DNA of 64,000 nucleotides from an uncultured bacterium (GCA_945829115.1 CALZTP010000002.1:19055-83054); one strand, 5' to 3'. Shown: positions 37,394-47,220, numbered from the stretch's first letter. Notes: generated by a model from the sequence alone, not told the origin. Program-made: numbers and translations.

Positions 37394-37536
37394 AAAAGAA
37401 GTGGTGTATCTCGAGTCTCCCGACTCTGGATACACCTTACTTCAATCATAATCTTACATGCTCAGAAGAGCTCTTATGTTTAACTCTCTGCTGTCAAATT
37501 CAATATGCTACGAATACCCTTGTAGCTTTTAATTTC
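37391..37536 (-). ncRNA. Candidate small RNA (~145 nt) with its own promoter and terminator
   Basis: Minus strand TTG-(20)-TAACTTTG at 37571-37541; hairpin GGTGTATCcaGAGTCgggaGACTCgaGATACACC + CTTCTTTTTT; no CDS between. Confidence 0.55.
37398..37443 (-). terminator. Intrinsic terminator with U-tract in minus orientation
   Basis: GAAGTAAGGTGTATC...GATACACCACTTCTTTTTT. Confidence 0.8.
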
Positions 37537-37540
37537 ACTG

Positions 37541-37571
37541 CAAAGTTACTCATAAAATTTTATTCCTGCAA
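37541..37571 (-). promoter_or_regulatory. Orphan Bacteroidetes-type promoter
   Basis: TTG and TAACTTTG separated by 20 nt on minus strand. Confidence 0.65.
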
Positions 37572-37763
37572 CACCTAAAAATGGTAAAAGAGCGGTAAAT
37601 GGCAAATATCTGCATTATGATGCAGAAAAAGAGTGATAAGTGGCAAAAAATTATCGGGGGGGGGGTAAAATTAACAAAAATCCTCCATTTTCTCGATTTT
37701 AGAGACAATGGAGGATTAATTTTTCAAACATTTTTCAGAAAAATCAGGAATCTCTATAAAATT

Positions 37764-37876
37764 ATTTCTGAAGAAAGTTTTCTGAAGAAAGTTTTCTGAA
37801 GAAAGTTTTCTGAAGAATGTTTTCTGAAGAAAGTTTTCTGAAGAAAGTTTTCTGAAGAATGTTTTCTAAAGAATAA
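37764..37876. repeat. Tandem array of ~8 14-bp units TTTTCTGAAGAAAG
   Basis: Units at 37764, 37778, 37792, 37806, 37820, 37834, 37848, 37862; TTTCT-GA-AGAAA palindrome per unit. Confidence 0.95.
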
Positions 37877-37924
37877 TTTTTCTGAAGATTACTATCTAAA
37901 AAATGTTTTCTATAATCAAGAAGA

Positions 37925-39679
37925 CTATTTGCGATAATCGGCAAGATCTTCTGGAGTAGAGTTCATAATGAAGTCGTAGTGGCGTTCAATCTCTGAGCCA
38001 ACATAGCGTGCATATACACGTGCAGACTTTGCAAAGAGCTCTGGAGCACGGCTTGCATCACCAACCAAGAGGAGTGCCATGATGATATCGGCTGCCATCT
38101 CATAGAGGTGACGAATCACGAAGTCCTTGTACTCATCGTCTTTCTTTTCATTGACGTAAGCAACAGCAGCATTATATTTCTCTGCCATAACAGCAATCTT
38201 CTCCTTGAGTGGAAGGAACTCTTCTGCACACCAATCAGATGAACCAATTGAAGCAGGAGCCTCACCAGCAGCAAGCATATCGGCTATCACCTGACCATAG
38301 AAACCATTGGTGATATATCTACCAGCGGCAACTGTCTGAAGCTGTGTGGTGCCCTCATAAATGGTGAGAATGCGAGCATCGCGATAAAGGCGCTGACATG
38401 CATATTCAAGCATGAAACCTGAACCACCATGCACCTGAATGCCATCATAGGTGTTCTGGTTTGCATATTCTGAGGTCATTCCCTTTGCAAGCGGTGTGAA
38501 CGCATCAGCAAGCTTTGAGAAGGTCTTGCACTCAGCACGCTCCTCAGCAGTGAGCTTGCCATCGTTAAGCTTACGCTCACGCTCTATATCCTCAAGAATC
38601 TTGTATACGTCAACATAACGGCTGGTAGCATAAAGGAGTGAGCGTCCTGCATCGAGCTTTGCCTTCATAATGGCAAGCATATCGTAAACGGCAGGGAATT
38701 CAATAATAGCTTTTCCGAACTGCTTACGGTCTTTTGCATAAGCAAGTGCCTCATTGTATGCCATCTGGCTAACACCTGTACTCTGACCAGCAATGCCAAG
38801 ACGAGCTCCATTCATCAATGCCATAACATACTTGATAAGTCCCATCTTACGACTTCCACAAAGTTCTGCCTTCGCATTCTTGTAGACAAGCTCACAAGTA
38901 GGAGAGCCATGAATACCAAGCTTGTTCTCAAGGCGGCGAACGTCTACCCCACCCTGACGCTTGTCGTAGATGAACATTGAAAGTCCACGACCGTCACGGG
39001 TGCCTTCTTCTGAACGTGCGAGAACAAGGTGGATGTCAGAGTCTCCATTCGTGATGAAACGCTTGCAGCCGTTCAGACGCCAGCAGTTCTCTTTCTCATC
39101 GAAAGTGGCTTTGAGCATAACAGACTGGAGGTCGGAACCTGCATCTGGCTCTGTAAGGTCCATAGACATGGTCTCACCTTCGCAGACACGAGGAACGAAA
39201 CGCTGGCGCTGGTCTTCATCGCCAAACTCATAGAGGGTCTCGATACAGTCTTGAAGCGACCAGATATTCTCAAAGCCAGTATCTCCCGTTGCAACCATCT
39301 CATTGATAGCAGAATAGACTGCCATTGGGAAGTTCAGACCGCCATAACGGCGAGGCATGGTAACGCCATTGAGACCAGCCTTGATAACGGCATCAAGGTT
39401 CTCGTAAGTCTTTGACGCATAGATCATGCGTCCGTTCTCGCAATGTGGACCTTCTGCATCTACTGCCTCTGCATTTGGTGCGATAATGTTAGCTGTAACA
39501 TCACCGGCAAGTTCAAGAACACGCTCGTAAGAGTCGAGGGCATCCTCAAAGTTAGCAGGAGCATAGTCGTAGGTATCCTTATCAGCATAGTTGCGCTCCT
39601 TCAGTTCAACGATATGCTTGAGTAATGGGTGTCTGAGATAAAATCCAATCTCAGGATTGTCAGTATAGAAATTAGCCAT
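37925..39679 (-). CDS. Acyl-CoA dehydrogenase family protein
   Basis: MDLTEPDAGSDLQSVMLKA; YANQNTYDGIQVHGGSGFMLEYACQRLYRDARILTIYEGTTQLQ. Confidence 0.93.
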   Translation of the reverse strand: MANFYTDNPEIGFYLRHPLLKHIVELKERNYADKDTYDYAPANFEDALDSYERVLELAGDVTANIIAPNAEAVDAEGPHCENGRMIYASKTYENLDAVIKAGLNGVTMPRRYGGLNFPMAVYSAINEMVATGDTGFENIWSLQDCIETLYEFGDEDQRQRFVPRVCEGETMSMDLTEPDAGSDLQSVMLKATFDEKENCWRLNGCKRFITNGDSDIHLVLARSEEGTRDGRGLSMFIYDKRQGGVDVRRLENKLGIHGSPTCELVYKNAKAELCGSRKMGLIKYVMALMNGARLGIAGQSTGVSQMAYNEALAYAKDRKQFGKAIIEFPAVYDMLAIMKAKLDAGRSLLYATSRYVDVYKILEDIERERKLNDGKLTAEERAECKTFSKLADAFTPLAKGMTSEYANQNTYDGIQVHGGSGFMLEYACQRLYRDARILTIYEGTTQLQTVAAGRYITNGFYGQVIADMLAAGEAPASIGSSDWCAEEFLPLKEKIAVMAEKYNAAVAYVNEKKDDEYKDFVIRHLYEMAADIIMALLLVGDASRAPELFAKSARVYARYVGSEIERHYDFIMNSTPEDLADYRK

Positions 39680-39684
39680 GGCGT

Positions 39685-40725
39685 TTACTTGTTGTTTTCC
39701 TTATAATACTTTATGAGCTTTGGAACAACCTCTTCTACAGTACCGTTGATAACGTAATCAGCGATGGTATTGATAGGAGCATCAGGGTCGTTGTTGATAG
39801 AAATAATGATGCCTGAGTCCTGCATTCCTGCAATGTGCTGAATCTGACCGGAGATTCCGCAGGCAATATACACCTTCGGACGGACGGTAACACCTGTCTG
39901 ACCAATCTGACGGTCGTGGTCTATCCATCCTGCATCGACGGCAGCACGACTGGCACCTACCTCTGCATGCAGAACTTCTGCAAGTTGGAAGAGCTGGTCG
40001 AAACCTTCTTTTGAACCAACGCCATAACCTCCAGAAACAACAATAGGAGAACCTTTGAGGTTATGCTTCGCCTTCTGTACATGACGGTCGAGAACCTTCA
40101 CAACATACTCTGTCTCTGGAACATACTTAGCAACATCGTGGCGAACAACCTCTGAAGGATAGTTCTCGTCGAGCACTTCTTTCTTCATAACACCTTCACG
40201 AACGGTTGCCATCTGTGGACGATGCTCTGGATTAACAATCGTTGCTACGATATTTCCACCGAAAGCAGGGCGTATCTGATAGAGCTGCTGCTCATAATGC
40301 TTATCGACAATCTCTCCAGCTTCGTTCTTTACCTTCATGTCGAAATCGCCAATCTCAAGCTCGGTACAGTCGGCGGTAAGACCACTGAAGAGGGCGGAAG
40401 AAACACGAGGACCAAGGTCACGACCTATTACGGTAGCTCCCATAAGGCATATCTGTGGCTGCTCTTCCTTGAAAAGGTTCACCACAAGGGCTGTGTGAGG
40501 GTTAGAGGTGTAAGGGAACAGTCCTTCTGCATCGAAGATGTGCACCTTGTCTACACCGTACTTTATTACCTGCTGCTCTACACCATCAAGACCAGAGCCA
40601 GCAATGATACATTCGAGCTTAACGCCAAGAGTATTGGCAAGCTTGCGTCCTTTTGTGAGGAGTTCGAGGGCAACATCCTTTACCTGTGTTCCCTCTATTT
40701 CGCAATATACAAATACGTTATTCAT
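39685..40725 (-). CDS. etfA: Electron transfer flavoprotein alpha subunit
   Basis: VVSGGYGVGSKEGF, GASRAAVDAGWIDHDRQIGQTGVTVRPKVYIACGISGQIQH. Confidence 0.95.
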   Translation of the reverse strand: MNNVFVYCEIEGTQVKDVALELLTKGRKLANTLGVKLECIIAGSGLDGVEQQVIKYGVDKVHIFDAEGLFPYTSNPHTALVVNLFKEEQPQICLMGATVIGRDLGPRVSSALFSGLTADCTELEIGDFDMKVKNEAGEIVDKHYEQQLYQIRPAFGGNIVATIVNPEHRPQMATVREGVMKKEVLDENYPSEVVRHDVAKYVPETEYVVKVLDRHVQKAKHNLKGSPIVVSGGYGVGSKEGFDQLFQLAEVLHAEVGASRAAVDAGWIDHDRQIGQTGVTVRPKVYIACGISGQIQHIAGMQDSGIIISINNDPDAPINTIADYVINGTVEEVVPKLIKYYKENNK

Positions 40726-41606
40726 TATCCAATAATCTTTTCGTTAATTAATTCCTGAACAAGAGAATTGATATCAGCATCGCTACCAGTCATAGAGCGA
40801 CTTTCTTTTGCCTTGAAGACAATGTTCTTCACAGCCTTAACGTTTGTTGGAGAGCCTGCCTTGCCAATCTGCATAGGGTCGCAGTCAATATCCTTCGCAC
40901 CCCACTGAGTGATGTTAAGGTAAGGCTTTTTCTCAAGAAGGGAAGCAAAAGCTTCTGACTGCTCTGCGCTGCGCTCAGCAGCAACTGTGGCATTCTTATA
41001 TTTCATAACACGCTTCGCATTGCGAGGACGGCAAGGAGCAGCACTGCCGTTGACTGTTACAACGAGTGGAAGTGGAGCCTCTACAGTTTCTACACCACCA
41101 TCAATATGGCGCTTGATGACAATCTTGCGAGCCTCCTCGTCGAGAGAGAGAATCTCTTCGGCATAGGTAACCTGAGTGAGACCGAGCTTCTCAGCAATCT
41201 GAGGACCCACCTGAGCGGTATCTCCGTCAATGGCTTGTCTGCCACCAAGGATGATGTCGAAATCTCCGATTTTCTTTATTGCTTGAGAGAGGGTATAGCT
41301 CGTGGCAAGGGTATCGGCACCACCAAGAGGGCGGTCGGTAACCACAAAACCTTCATCAGCACCACGATAGAGTGCTTCACGAATCACTTCAGCAGACTTT
41401 GGAAGTCCCATGGTAACTACAGAAATCTTTGAGCCAGGGAACTTGTCTTTCAAGATAAGAGCCTGCTCAAGGGCATTGAGGTCTTCTGGGTTGAAAACGG
41501 CAGGAAGAGCAGCACGGTTCACTGTTCCTTCTGGAGTCATCGCATCAGGACCCACATTTCTTGTGTCTGGTACTTGCTTTGCAAGTACAACGATTTTTAA
41601 ACTCAT
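40725..41606 (-). CDS. etfB: Electron transfer flavoprotein beta subunit
   Basis: IVVLAKQVPDTRNVGPDAMTPEGTVNRAALPAVFNPEDLNALEQAL; GGRQAIDGDTAQVGPQIAEKLG. Confidence 0.95.
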   Translation of the reverse strand: MSLKIVVLAKQVPDTRNVGPDAMTPEGTVNRAALPAVFNPEDLNALEQALILKDKFPGSKISVVTMGLPKSAEVIREALYRGADEGFVVTDRPLGGADTLATSYTLSQAIKKIGDFDIILGGRQAIDGDTAQVGPQIAEKLGLTQVTYAEEILSLDEEARKIVIKRHIDGGVETVEAPLPLVVTVNGSAAPCRPRNAKRVMKYKNATVAAERSAEQSEAFASLLEKKPYLNITQWGAKDIDCDPMQIGKAGSPTNVKAVKNIVFKAKESRSMTGSDADINSLVQELINEKIIG

Positions 41607-41891
41607 AATGTAAAAAACAATGTATATAGTTATATTTTTTTCTGCTTGTTTCAGAAAAATAAATTTTCGTCTGCAAAAGTAATAATATTTTTCCGAAAAG
41701 CCAAGTAATTATTCCAAAAAAAACATGTTTTAGTCTCTTCATGACAGTTTTAGGCTATTGACGGTCCTAAAAAGGCTAAGCAGAGAGGAAAAAGAAAAGT
41801 TTTTTCAGAATTATTTTGTTATTCGGGAGAATTGATGTAAATTTGTACCGGAATACTGTTTCCACCTTATTATCGTTAACCAAAAAATACA

Positions 41892-42914
41892 ATGAAAAGA
41901 ATGAAAAAGAGAATCGTAAGCATGCTCTTGGGAGCAATGGCTTCTATGGGCGTTTCCGCTCAAGAGGCGTATATATTTACATCGTTTTGTGAACCTTCAA
42001 CCGATGGTATGAGATATTTATACAGTTACGACGGACTGAAATGGGAAAGCATACCAGGGGTATGGATGAAACCAGAATTAGGAAATGAGGAGGCATATGT
42101 GGACGCTTTTACTGGAGAGAGCGTGCTGCCTACATTTGCTCCTGAAGAGAAGGTGCTCCGCGACCCTTCCATCACGCAAGGTCCTGACGGCACGTTCCAT
42201 CTTGTCTGGACAACGCAATGGTTTGGTTCTAAAGGCTTTGGACTTGCTCATTCAAAAGACTTGATACATTGGACGAAGCAGGTGGAAATTCCTGTTATGA
42301 AGAATTTCGAGACGAACAATGTGTGGGCACCGGAGATTTTCTATGACGACGAGCTGAAGGAGTTTTTCATTATTTGGTCGTCGATGATAAATCCGAAGCA
42401 CAGAACGAGTGCAGACAATAAAGGTACGAACAGTGCGCACAGAATGTGGTATACAACAACGAAGGATTTCAAGAGATTCTCTGAAGCAAAACCATACTAC
42501 GACCCAGGATTCAATAGCATTGACGGATTCTTGCTAAAGAGAGCGTCAAAAGATTATGTGCTGATCGTAAAAGACAATAGAAAACCGGGATTCTCAAACC
42601 TCTTCTGCGTTTTCAGCGACTCTCCGCACGGACCATTCCATACTGCTGACAACGCTCCTCGGGGAAAAACTCCTTCTGCAACTTTCGGAAGAACATATTC
42701 TGAGGGACCTTGTGCCGTAAAGCTTGGAAATGAGTGGATTATATACTTCGACCAGTATCATCCGCAAGAATATGGTGCTGTCTCAACAACCGACTTCCGC
42801 ACTTTCACTCCTATTCAGAACAGAATAAAAGTTCCAGAGACTCACAAGCATGGAACAATTGTGAAAGTGAAGAAGGAAATTCTTGACAACCTTTTGAAAC
42901 ATGCAGGGAAATAA
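41892..42914 (+). CDS. Secreted glycoside hydrolase family 43-like (five-bladed propeller) protein
   Basis: Signal peptide; LRDPSITQGPDGTFHLVWTT, VWAPEIFYDDELKEFFIIWSS, TYSEGPCAVKLGNEWIIYFDQY. Confidence 0.8.
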   Translation: MKRMKKRIVSMLLGAMASMGVSAQEAYIFTSFCEPSTDGMRYLYSYDGLKWESIPGVWMKPELGNEEAYVDAFTGESVLPTFAPEEKVLRDPSITQGPDGTFHLVWTTQWFGSKGFGLAHSKDLIHWTKQVEIPVMKNFETNNVWAPEIFYDDELKEFFIIWSSMINPKHRTSADNKGTNSAHRMWYTTTKDFKRFSEAKPYYDPGFNSIDGFLLKRASKDYVLIVKDNRKPGFSNLFCVFSDSPHGPFHTADNAPRGKTPSATFGRTYSEGPCAVKLGNEWIIYFDQYHPQEYGAVSTTDFRTFTPIQNRIKVPETHKHGTIVKVKKEILDNLLKHAGK

Positions 42915-42932
42915 CTGTTCATGCCAATATAT

Positions 42933-43064
42933 ATCTAAGTCATATGCTGGTCATATGTAAGTCATATGTAAGTCATATCTAAGTCATATCTAAGTCATAT
43001 CTAAGTCATATGTTTGATATGTCCTAAATATGTGTTGGATATGTGTTGGATATGTGTTGGATAT
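42933..43064. repeat. Tandem array of twelve 11-bp units (ATCTAAGTCAT to GTGTTGGATAT)
   Basis: Twelve contiguous 11-bp units read directly. Confidence 0.97.
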
Positions 43065-43142
43065 ACCAGACAAATACCATAAGTTTGTTGCGTATCACTC
43101 ATGTCAGAGATATCCATTCAATCACATCATCCATTTTCAATT

Positions 43143-43184
43143 GGCAAGGGAAAAACGTGAAAAAGCTCACGTTAACCCCTTGCC
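43143..43184 (-). terminator. Terminator hairpin overlapping the rodA stop codon
   Basis: GGCAAGGG...CCCCTTGCC with inner ACGTGA/TCACGT; rodA TAA at 43172-43174 lies inside. Confidence 0.65.
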
Positions 43185-44641
43185 ATATTTCTTGCGGCAT
43201 CTATACGCAGGAAGATAAAGAGCAAAATGGTGAAACCCCATAGGGAGGAACCGCCATAGCTAAAGAAAGGGAGAGGGATGCCGATTACGGGAGTGAGTCC
43301 AAGTACCATTCCGATATTTATGAATACATGGAATAGGAATATACTCAGCACACAATAGCCGTAAACCTTTCCAAACTTATATCGCTGACGTTCAGCAACA
43401 TGTATAAGACGAAGAATAAGTGCAAGGAATAGCAGGAGCACTCCTGCAGAACCTAAGAACCCTTCTTCCTCACCAACTGTGCAGAAGATAAAGTCGGTAT
43501 CCTGCTCTGGAACATATTTCAGTTTTGTCTGCGTACCGTTCAAGAATCCTTTTCCTGCTAATCCACCAGAGCCAATGGCTATCACGCTCTGATGAACGTT
43601 ATATCCAGCTCCGGCAAGGTCTTCCTTCAGTCCAAGGAGTACGTTGATACGCTCTCGCTGGTGACTCTGAAGAACGTTGTTGAGAACATAGCTCGAAGAA
43701 TAGAAGAAGGCGAGTGAACCGAGTGCAAAGAGGGTTATCAGAGCATGTTCCCTCATGCGTTCTCGTAGTCCGTAATAAGCCAAAGAACCTATTATATATG
43801 TCACTATGGCTATCTGCACCCAAACAACATCAAATGGAATGATGAATTTTGAGAAGAGAACAGCAAGGATGGTTGGGATGAGCGTGACAAGGAACAGTTG
43901 CTTCACAGGCATCTTATCCTTACAATATACTTGGGCAAGACCAACAGTGAAAATCTGAACCATGAACAACACGAGGAAGGTGCCCAAAGAAGTGGGGAGA
44001 TCCCAAAGAAGAGTCTCTTCAAAGCGTATGCCAACAACGAAATAAGCCACCATGGCAACACCTGTAAAAAGGACAGATCCTGGCATTCCTTCACGATAAA
44101 ACATCAGGAAGAAAGAGAGATACACCAATGCTGAGCCTGTCTCCTTTTGACCAATAATCAAGAGCATAGGGGTAAGCACCACTGCCAATGCCATAAGGAA
44201 ATGGCGCGTCTTATGGATAGAGAAGCCGTGTGAGGACATCAACCTCGAAATTGCAAGTGCAGTAGCGAATTTTGCAAATTCTGCCGGTTGAATGCGCAGT
44301 GGTCCCAACACCAGCCACGACCTCGAGCCTTTTATCTCATGAGGATTAAAAATGGTGAGAAAAAGGAGTATCAGTAGTCCGAAATAGATTATGAAACTGA
44401 AGGTATCGAAAAATCTGTCGTCCATCATCAGTATCACAAATCCAAGGCAGATAGAGGTTCCTATCCATACAATCTGCATACCAGAGCGTGTATCAAGGCT
44501 GAAGATATCGGTATCTCCATACGAATAGCTCGCTCCACATACACTTACCCATCCAAAAACAAGGAGAGTAAGGTATATAACAATCGTAATCCAATCAAGA
44601 GAACTGATTACGCCTTTTCCGTTGCTATGATTGTTTGACAT
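43172..44641 (-). CDS. rodA: Rod shape-determining protein RodA (SEDS)
   Basis: Polytopic; LGPLRIQPAEFAKF, EQDTDFIFCTVGEEEGFLGS, PVIGIPLPFFSYGGSSL. Confidence 0.95.
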   Translation of the reverse strand: MSNNHSNGKGVISSLDWITIVIYLTLLVFGWVSVCGASYSYGDTDIFSLDTRSGMQIVWIGTSICLGFVILMMDDRFFDTFSFIIYFGLLILLFLTIFNPHEIKGSRSWLVLGPLRIQPAEFAKFATALAISRLMSSHGFSIHKTRHFLMALAVVLTPMLLIIGQKETGSALVYLSFFLMFYREGMPGSVLFTGVAMVAYFVVGIRFEETLLWDLPTSLGTFLVLFMVQIFTVGLAQVYCKDKMPVKQLFLVTLIPTILAVLFSKFIIPFDVVWVQIAIVTYIIGSLAYYGLRERMREHALITLFALGSLAFFYSSSYVLNNVLQSHQRERINVLLGLKEDLAGAGYNVHQSVIAIGSGGLAGKGFLNGTQTKLKYVPEQDTDFIFCTVGEEEGFLGSAGVLLLFLALILRLIHVAERQRYKFGKVYGYCVLSIFLFHVFINIGMVLGLTPVIGIPLPFFSYGGSSLWGFTILLFIFLRIDAARNMARG

Positions 44642-44688
44642 ATTTTTTTATTTTCAATAGCAGGAGACATATTGCGCCTGCAAAAATA

Positions 44689-44781
44689 ATTATGCACACT
44701 TACTTATATTATGCTTACAGACTTTATTGTGCGCAATTACTTAAATTATGCTTACCTACTTAATCATGCACACTTTCTAAA
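44689..44781. repeat. Degenerate tandem array, five 18/19-bp units (ATTATGCACACTTACTTAT)
   Basis: Units at 44689, 44708, 44726, 44745, 44763. Confidence 0.88.
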
Positions 44782-44783
44782 GA

Positions 44784-46631
44784 CTACCTTGCACGAGTAC
44801 CGTAGTTGATATGCCTATTCTGGAAATCAGTGGCTTTTTTCTCGCTCGCCTCAGAAAGTTTTCCCGTGATGTATTGTTCCATCATCAGCGCACCAATAGG
44901 AACTCCATATTCAGCACCAAAACCACCATTCTCAACATATACGGCAATAGCTATCTTAGGATTGTCCATAGGAGCAAAGCCCATGAAGATGGAGTGGTCT
45001 TGACCGTGATTCTGGGCTGTTCCCGTTTTTCCGCAGACAAGATAATCGCTTCTGTTTGCAGCACGACAGGTACCGCCCTCAACAGCAGAACGCATTCCCT
45101 GAACAACATACTCGTAAGCCTTTCGGGAGGCTTTTGTGTAATGGCGTGTGGTGAAGGCGGTATCTAAAGGTTCTCCCTTCACCTTCTTTACAACATGTGG
45201 GGTGATGTAATAACCTCGATTAGCTATTGTGGCTCCCAGATTGGCTATTTGAAGAGGAGTGAGGTTCACCTCTCCTTGTCCGATGGAAATAGAAATGATG
45301 GTGAGTCCATTCCAACGACTGTTGTAATGTTTGTCGTAGAAGTCAGAATTTGGTATCAGTCCTCTTTTCTCACCAGGGAGGTCTACTCCAAGACGATAGC
45401 CGAAGCCCATAGACACCATGTAGTCTCTCCATGTATTCAGAGCGTTCTGAGGACTGCCGTATTTCTTCTTCGCACCAATCATATAATACAATCCCCAACA
45501 GAAATAGGCATTGCAGGAGGTGCTGATGGCGGGAATGAGTGGTGTTGGGGAAAAATGTGAGTGGCAACCAACATGAAGACCTTTGAACGAGAATCCATGG
45601 TGGCAAGGGAATGCCGTTTGCGGTGAAATGATTCCTTCAGAGACAAAAGTCAATGCCTGCGATGTCTTGAACGTAGAGCCAGGAGGATATTGTCCCATGA
45701 TGGAGCGGTTTAGCAAGGGACGCATAGGGTCGCGAGCAAGAAGGTTATGGTTCTTACCTCGCTTCCTACCAACCATCTGTCGAGGGTCGTAAGTAGGTGA
45801 GGAGACCATACACAACACTTCTCCTGTTGCTGGCTCAATAGCTACTATAGAACCTATCTTTCCTTGCATGAGTCGCTCTCCCAATGCCTGAAGATTGATA
45901 TCAAGGCTTAGGGTGAGATCTTTACCTGGAACAGGGCGGTGGTCGTAGATTCCATTTCCGTATTTCCCTTGAATACGTCCATGAGCGTCACGGAGAAGAA
46001 TCTGAACTCCTTTCTCTCCTCTCAGCTGTTTCTCGTAAGAACGTTCAATACCGAGCTTCCCGATATAATCGCCGGCTTGATAATACTCGTCGTCTTCAAT
46101 GTCTCCCGGCGATACCTCGGCAACATCTCCAAGAACATGTGCTGCATACGGATACTGATACTGACGGATGGAACGCTTTTGGACATAAAAGCCTGGAAAG
46201 CGGAACAACTTCTCCTGAAGAATAGAGAAATCCTTCTCAGACAACTGAGACATGAACATCTGTTGAGTGAAGGAAGAATATCCAGGATTCTTGTTGCGGT
46301 CTTTTATCTCCGCCATTCTGCGCTTATAGTATTCTGGAGTAATTCCAAGCGTCTCACAGAAATCGAGCGTGTCAATGTGCCCTTTCTGTTCGTTCATAAT
46401 AACCATGAGGTCGTAGGCTGGTTCATTATAAACGAGCAGTTTCCCATTTCTGTCTGTTATGACTCCTCGTGACGGATATTCCACCTTCTTAAAGAATGCG
46501 TTTGAGTCAGCACTCTTTCTGTAATCGTCGCTCATAATCTGGAGTACGAAGAGACGTATAATATATATGGTGACAATAGCAACTGCTATGCCACCAATAA
46601 CATATTTTCTATTGTTTATTTCGTAATCCAA
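44784..46631 (-). CDS. mrdA: Penicillin-binding protein 2
   Basis: YPSRGVITDRNGKLL; QYPPGSTFKTSQAL; STSCNAYF; VCGKTGTAQNHG. Confidence 0.95.
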   Translation of the reverse strand: MDYEINNRKYVIGGIAVAIVTIYIIRLFVLQIMSDDYRKSADSNAFFKKVEYPSRGVITDRNGKLLVYNEPAYDLMVIMNEQKGHIDTLDFCETLGITPEYYKRRMAEIKDRNKNPGYSSFTQQMFMSQLSEKDFSILQEKLFRFPGFYVQKRSIRQYQYPYAAHVLGDVAEVSPGDIEDDEYYQAGDYIGKLGIERSYEKQLRGEKGVQILLRDAHGRIQGKYGNGIYDHRPVPGKDLTLSLDINLQALGERLMQGKIGSIVAIEPATGEVLCMVSSPTYDPRQMVGRKRGKNHNLLARDPMRPLLNRSIMGQYPPGSTFKTSQALTFVSEGIISPQTAFPCHHGFSFKGLHVGCHSHFSPTPLIPAISTSCNAYFCWGLYYMIGAKKKYGSPQNALNTWRDYMVSMGFGYRLGVDLPGEKRGLIPNSDFYDKHYNSRWNGLTIISISIGQGEVNLTPLQIANLGATIANRGYYITPHVVKKVKGEPLDTAFTTRHYTKASRKAYEYVVQGMRSAVEGGTCRAANRSDYLVCGKTGTAQNHGQDHSIFMGFAPMDNPKIAIAVYVENGGFGAEYGVPIGALMMEQYITGKLSEASEKKATDFQNRHINYGTRAR

Positions 46632-46713
46632 GGTTTTGTTCTGTTTTTATTGTTGATTGATAATTGAGAAAAGCCAAAGGGCAAAAAAGCGAGGCTCTTG
46701 AAACAATATTTTT

Positions 46714-47220
46714 TTACGACTTCACATCATTTATCTTTGCCAAAGCAATAAGAATAATGACTGTCAAGACTGTACTACCTACGACAGACTCTATCCAAAG
46801 CAGGAGATTGAAGAAGGTAAAGAACTCAAGAGTAAAGAACAGCAGGCAGAACACCAACACCAGAACAAGGAGGTAAGAGGTGTAGCGAAGCCATCCCATC
46901 ACACTTAGAGAAGGCTTGCAAATCTCCGACTCGTCTCCTTGAACGAAAAGGCGGAGAATGCGAGGCTGAATGAGTCCTATGAATGTCAAAGCACAAGAAA
47001 CCATGCCTGGTGTGTTCGAGAAGATATCCACCACAAGACCAAGCGTGAAACACCATGCGAGGGCACTCCAGCGTTTCTGCTCACTGTCAAACCTCACTGG
47101 GAGGAGAAGGTAAAGAAGCGGAGTGGCAACACCGAGAATATGGATATGGTTTAGCACCAGAACTTGAACAAGTGCCAGCACCATCAGCAGGAGGCATCTT
47201 CTTATGGAATGTATAGTCAT
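46714..47220 (-). CDS. mreD: Rod shape-determining protein MreD
   Basis: Small polytopic protein in mreB-mreC-mreD-mrdA-rodA order. Confidence 0.85.
   Translation of the reverse strand: MTIHSIRRCLLLMVLALVQVLVLNHIHILGVATPLLYLLLPVRFDSEQKRWSALAWCFTLGLVVDIFSNTPGMVSCALTFIGLIQPRILRLFVQGDESEICKPSLSVMGWLRYTSYLLVLVLVFCLLFFTLEFFTFFNLLLWIESVVGSTVLTVIILIALAKINDVKS

Noticed and set aside
37656-37665. Poly-G tract as coding phase-variation switch
   Set aside because: No start codon or CDS crosses it; only possible promoter modulation is retained as a weak hypothesis.
37925-41606. etfB-etfA-acyl-CoA dehydrogenase as an electron-bifurcating complex
   Set aside because: No diagnostic bifurcation residues could be verified by eye; reported as an ordinary Etf/ACAD cluster.
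43030-43243. Short ORFs MCWICVGYVLDIPDK...
   Set aside because: Derived from the GTGTTGGATAT tandem repeat and the rodA 3' end; no independent support.
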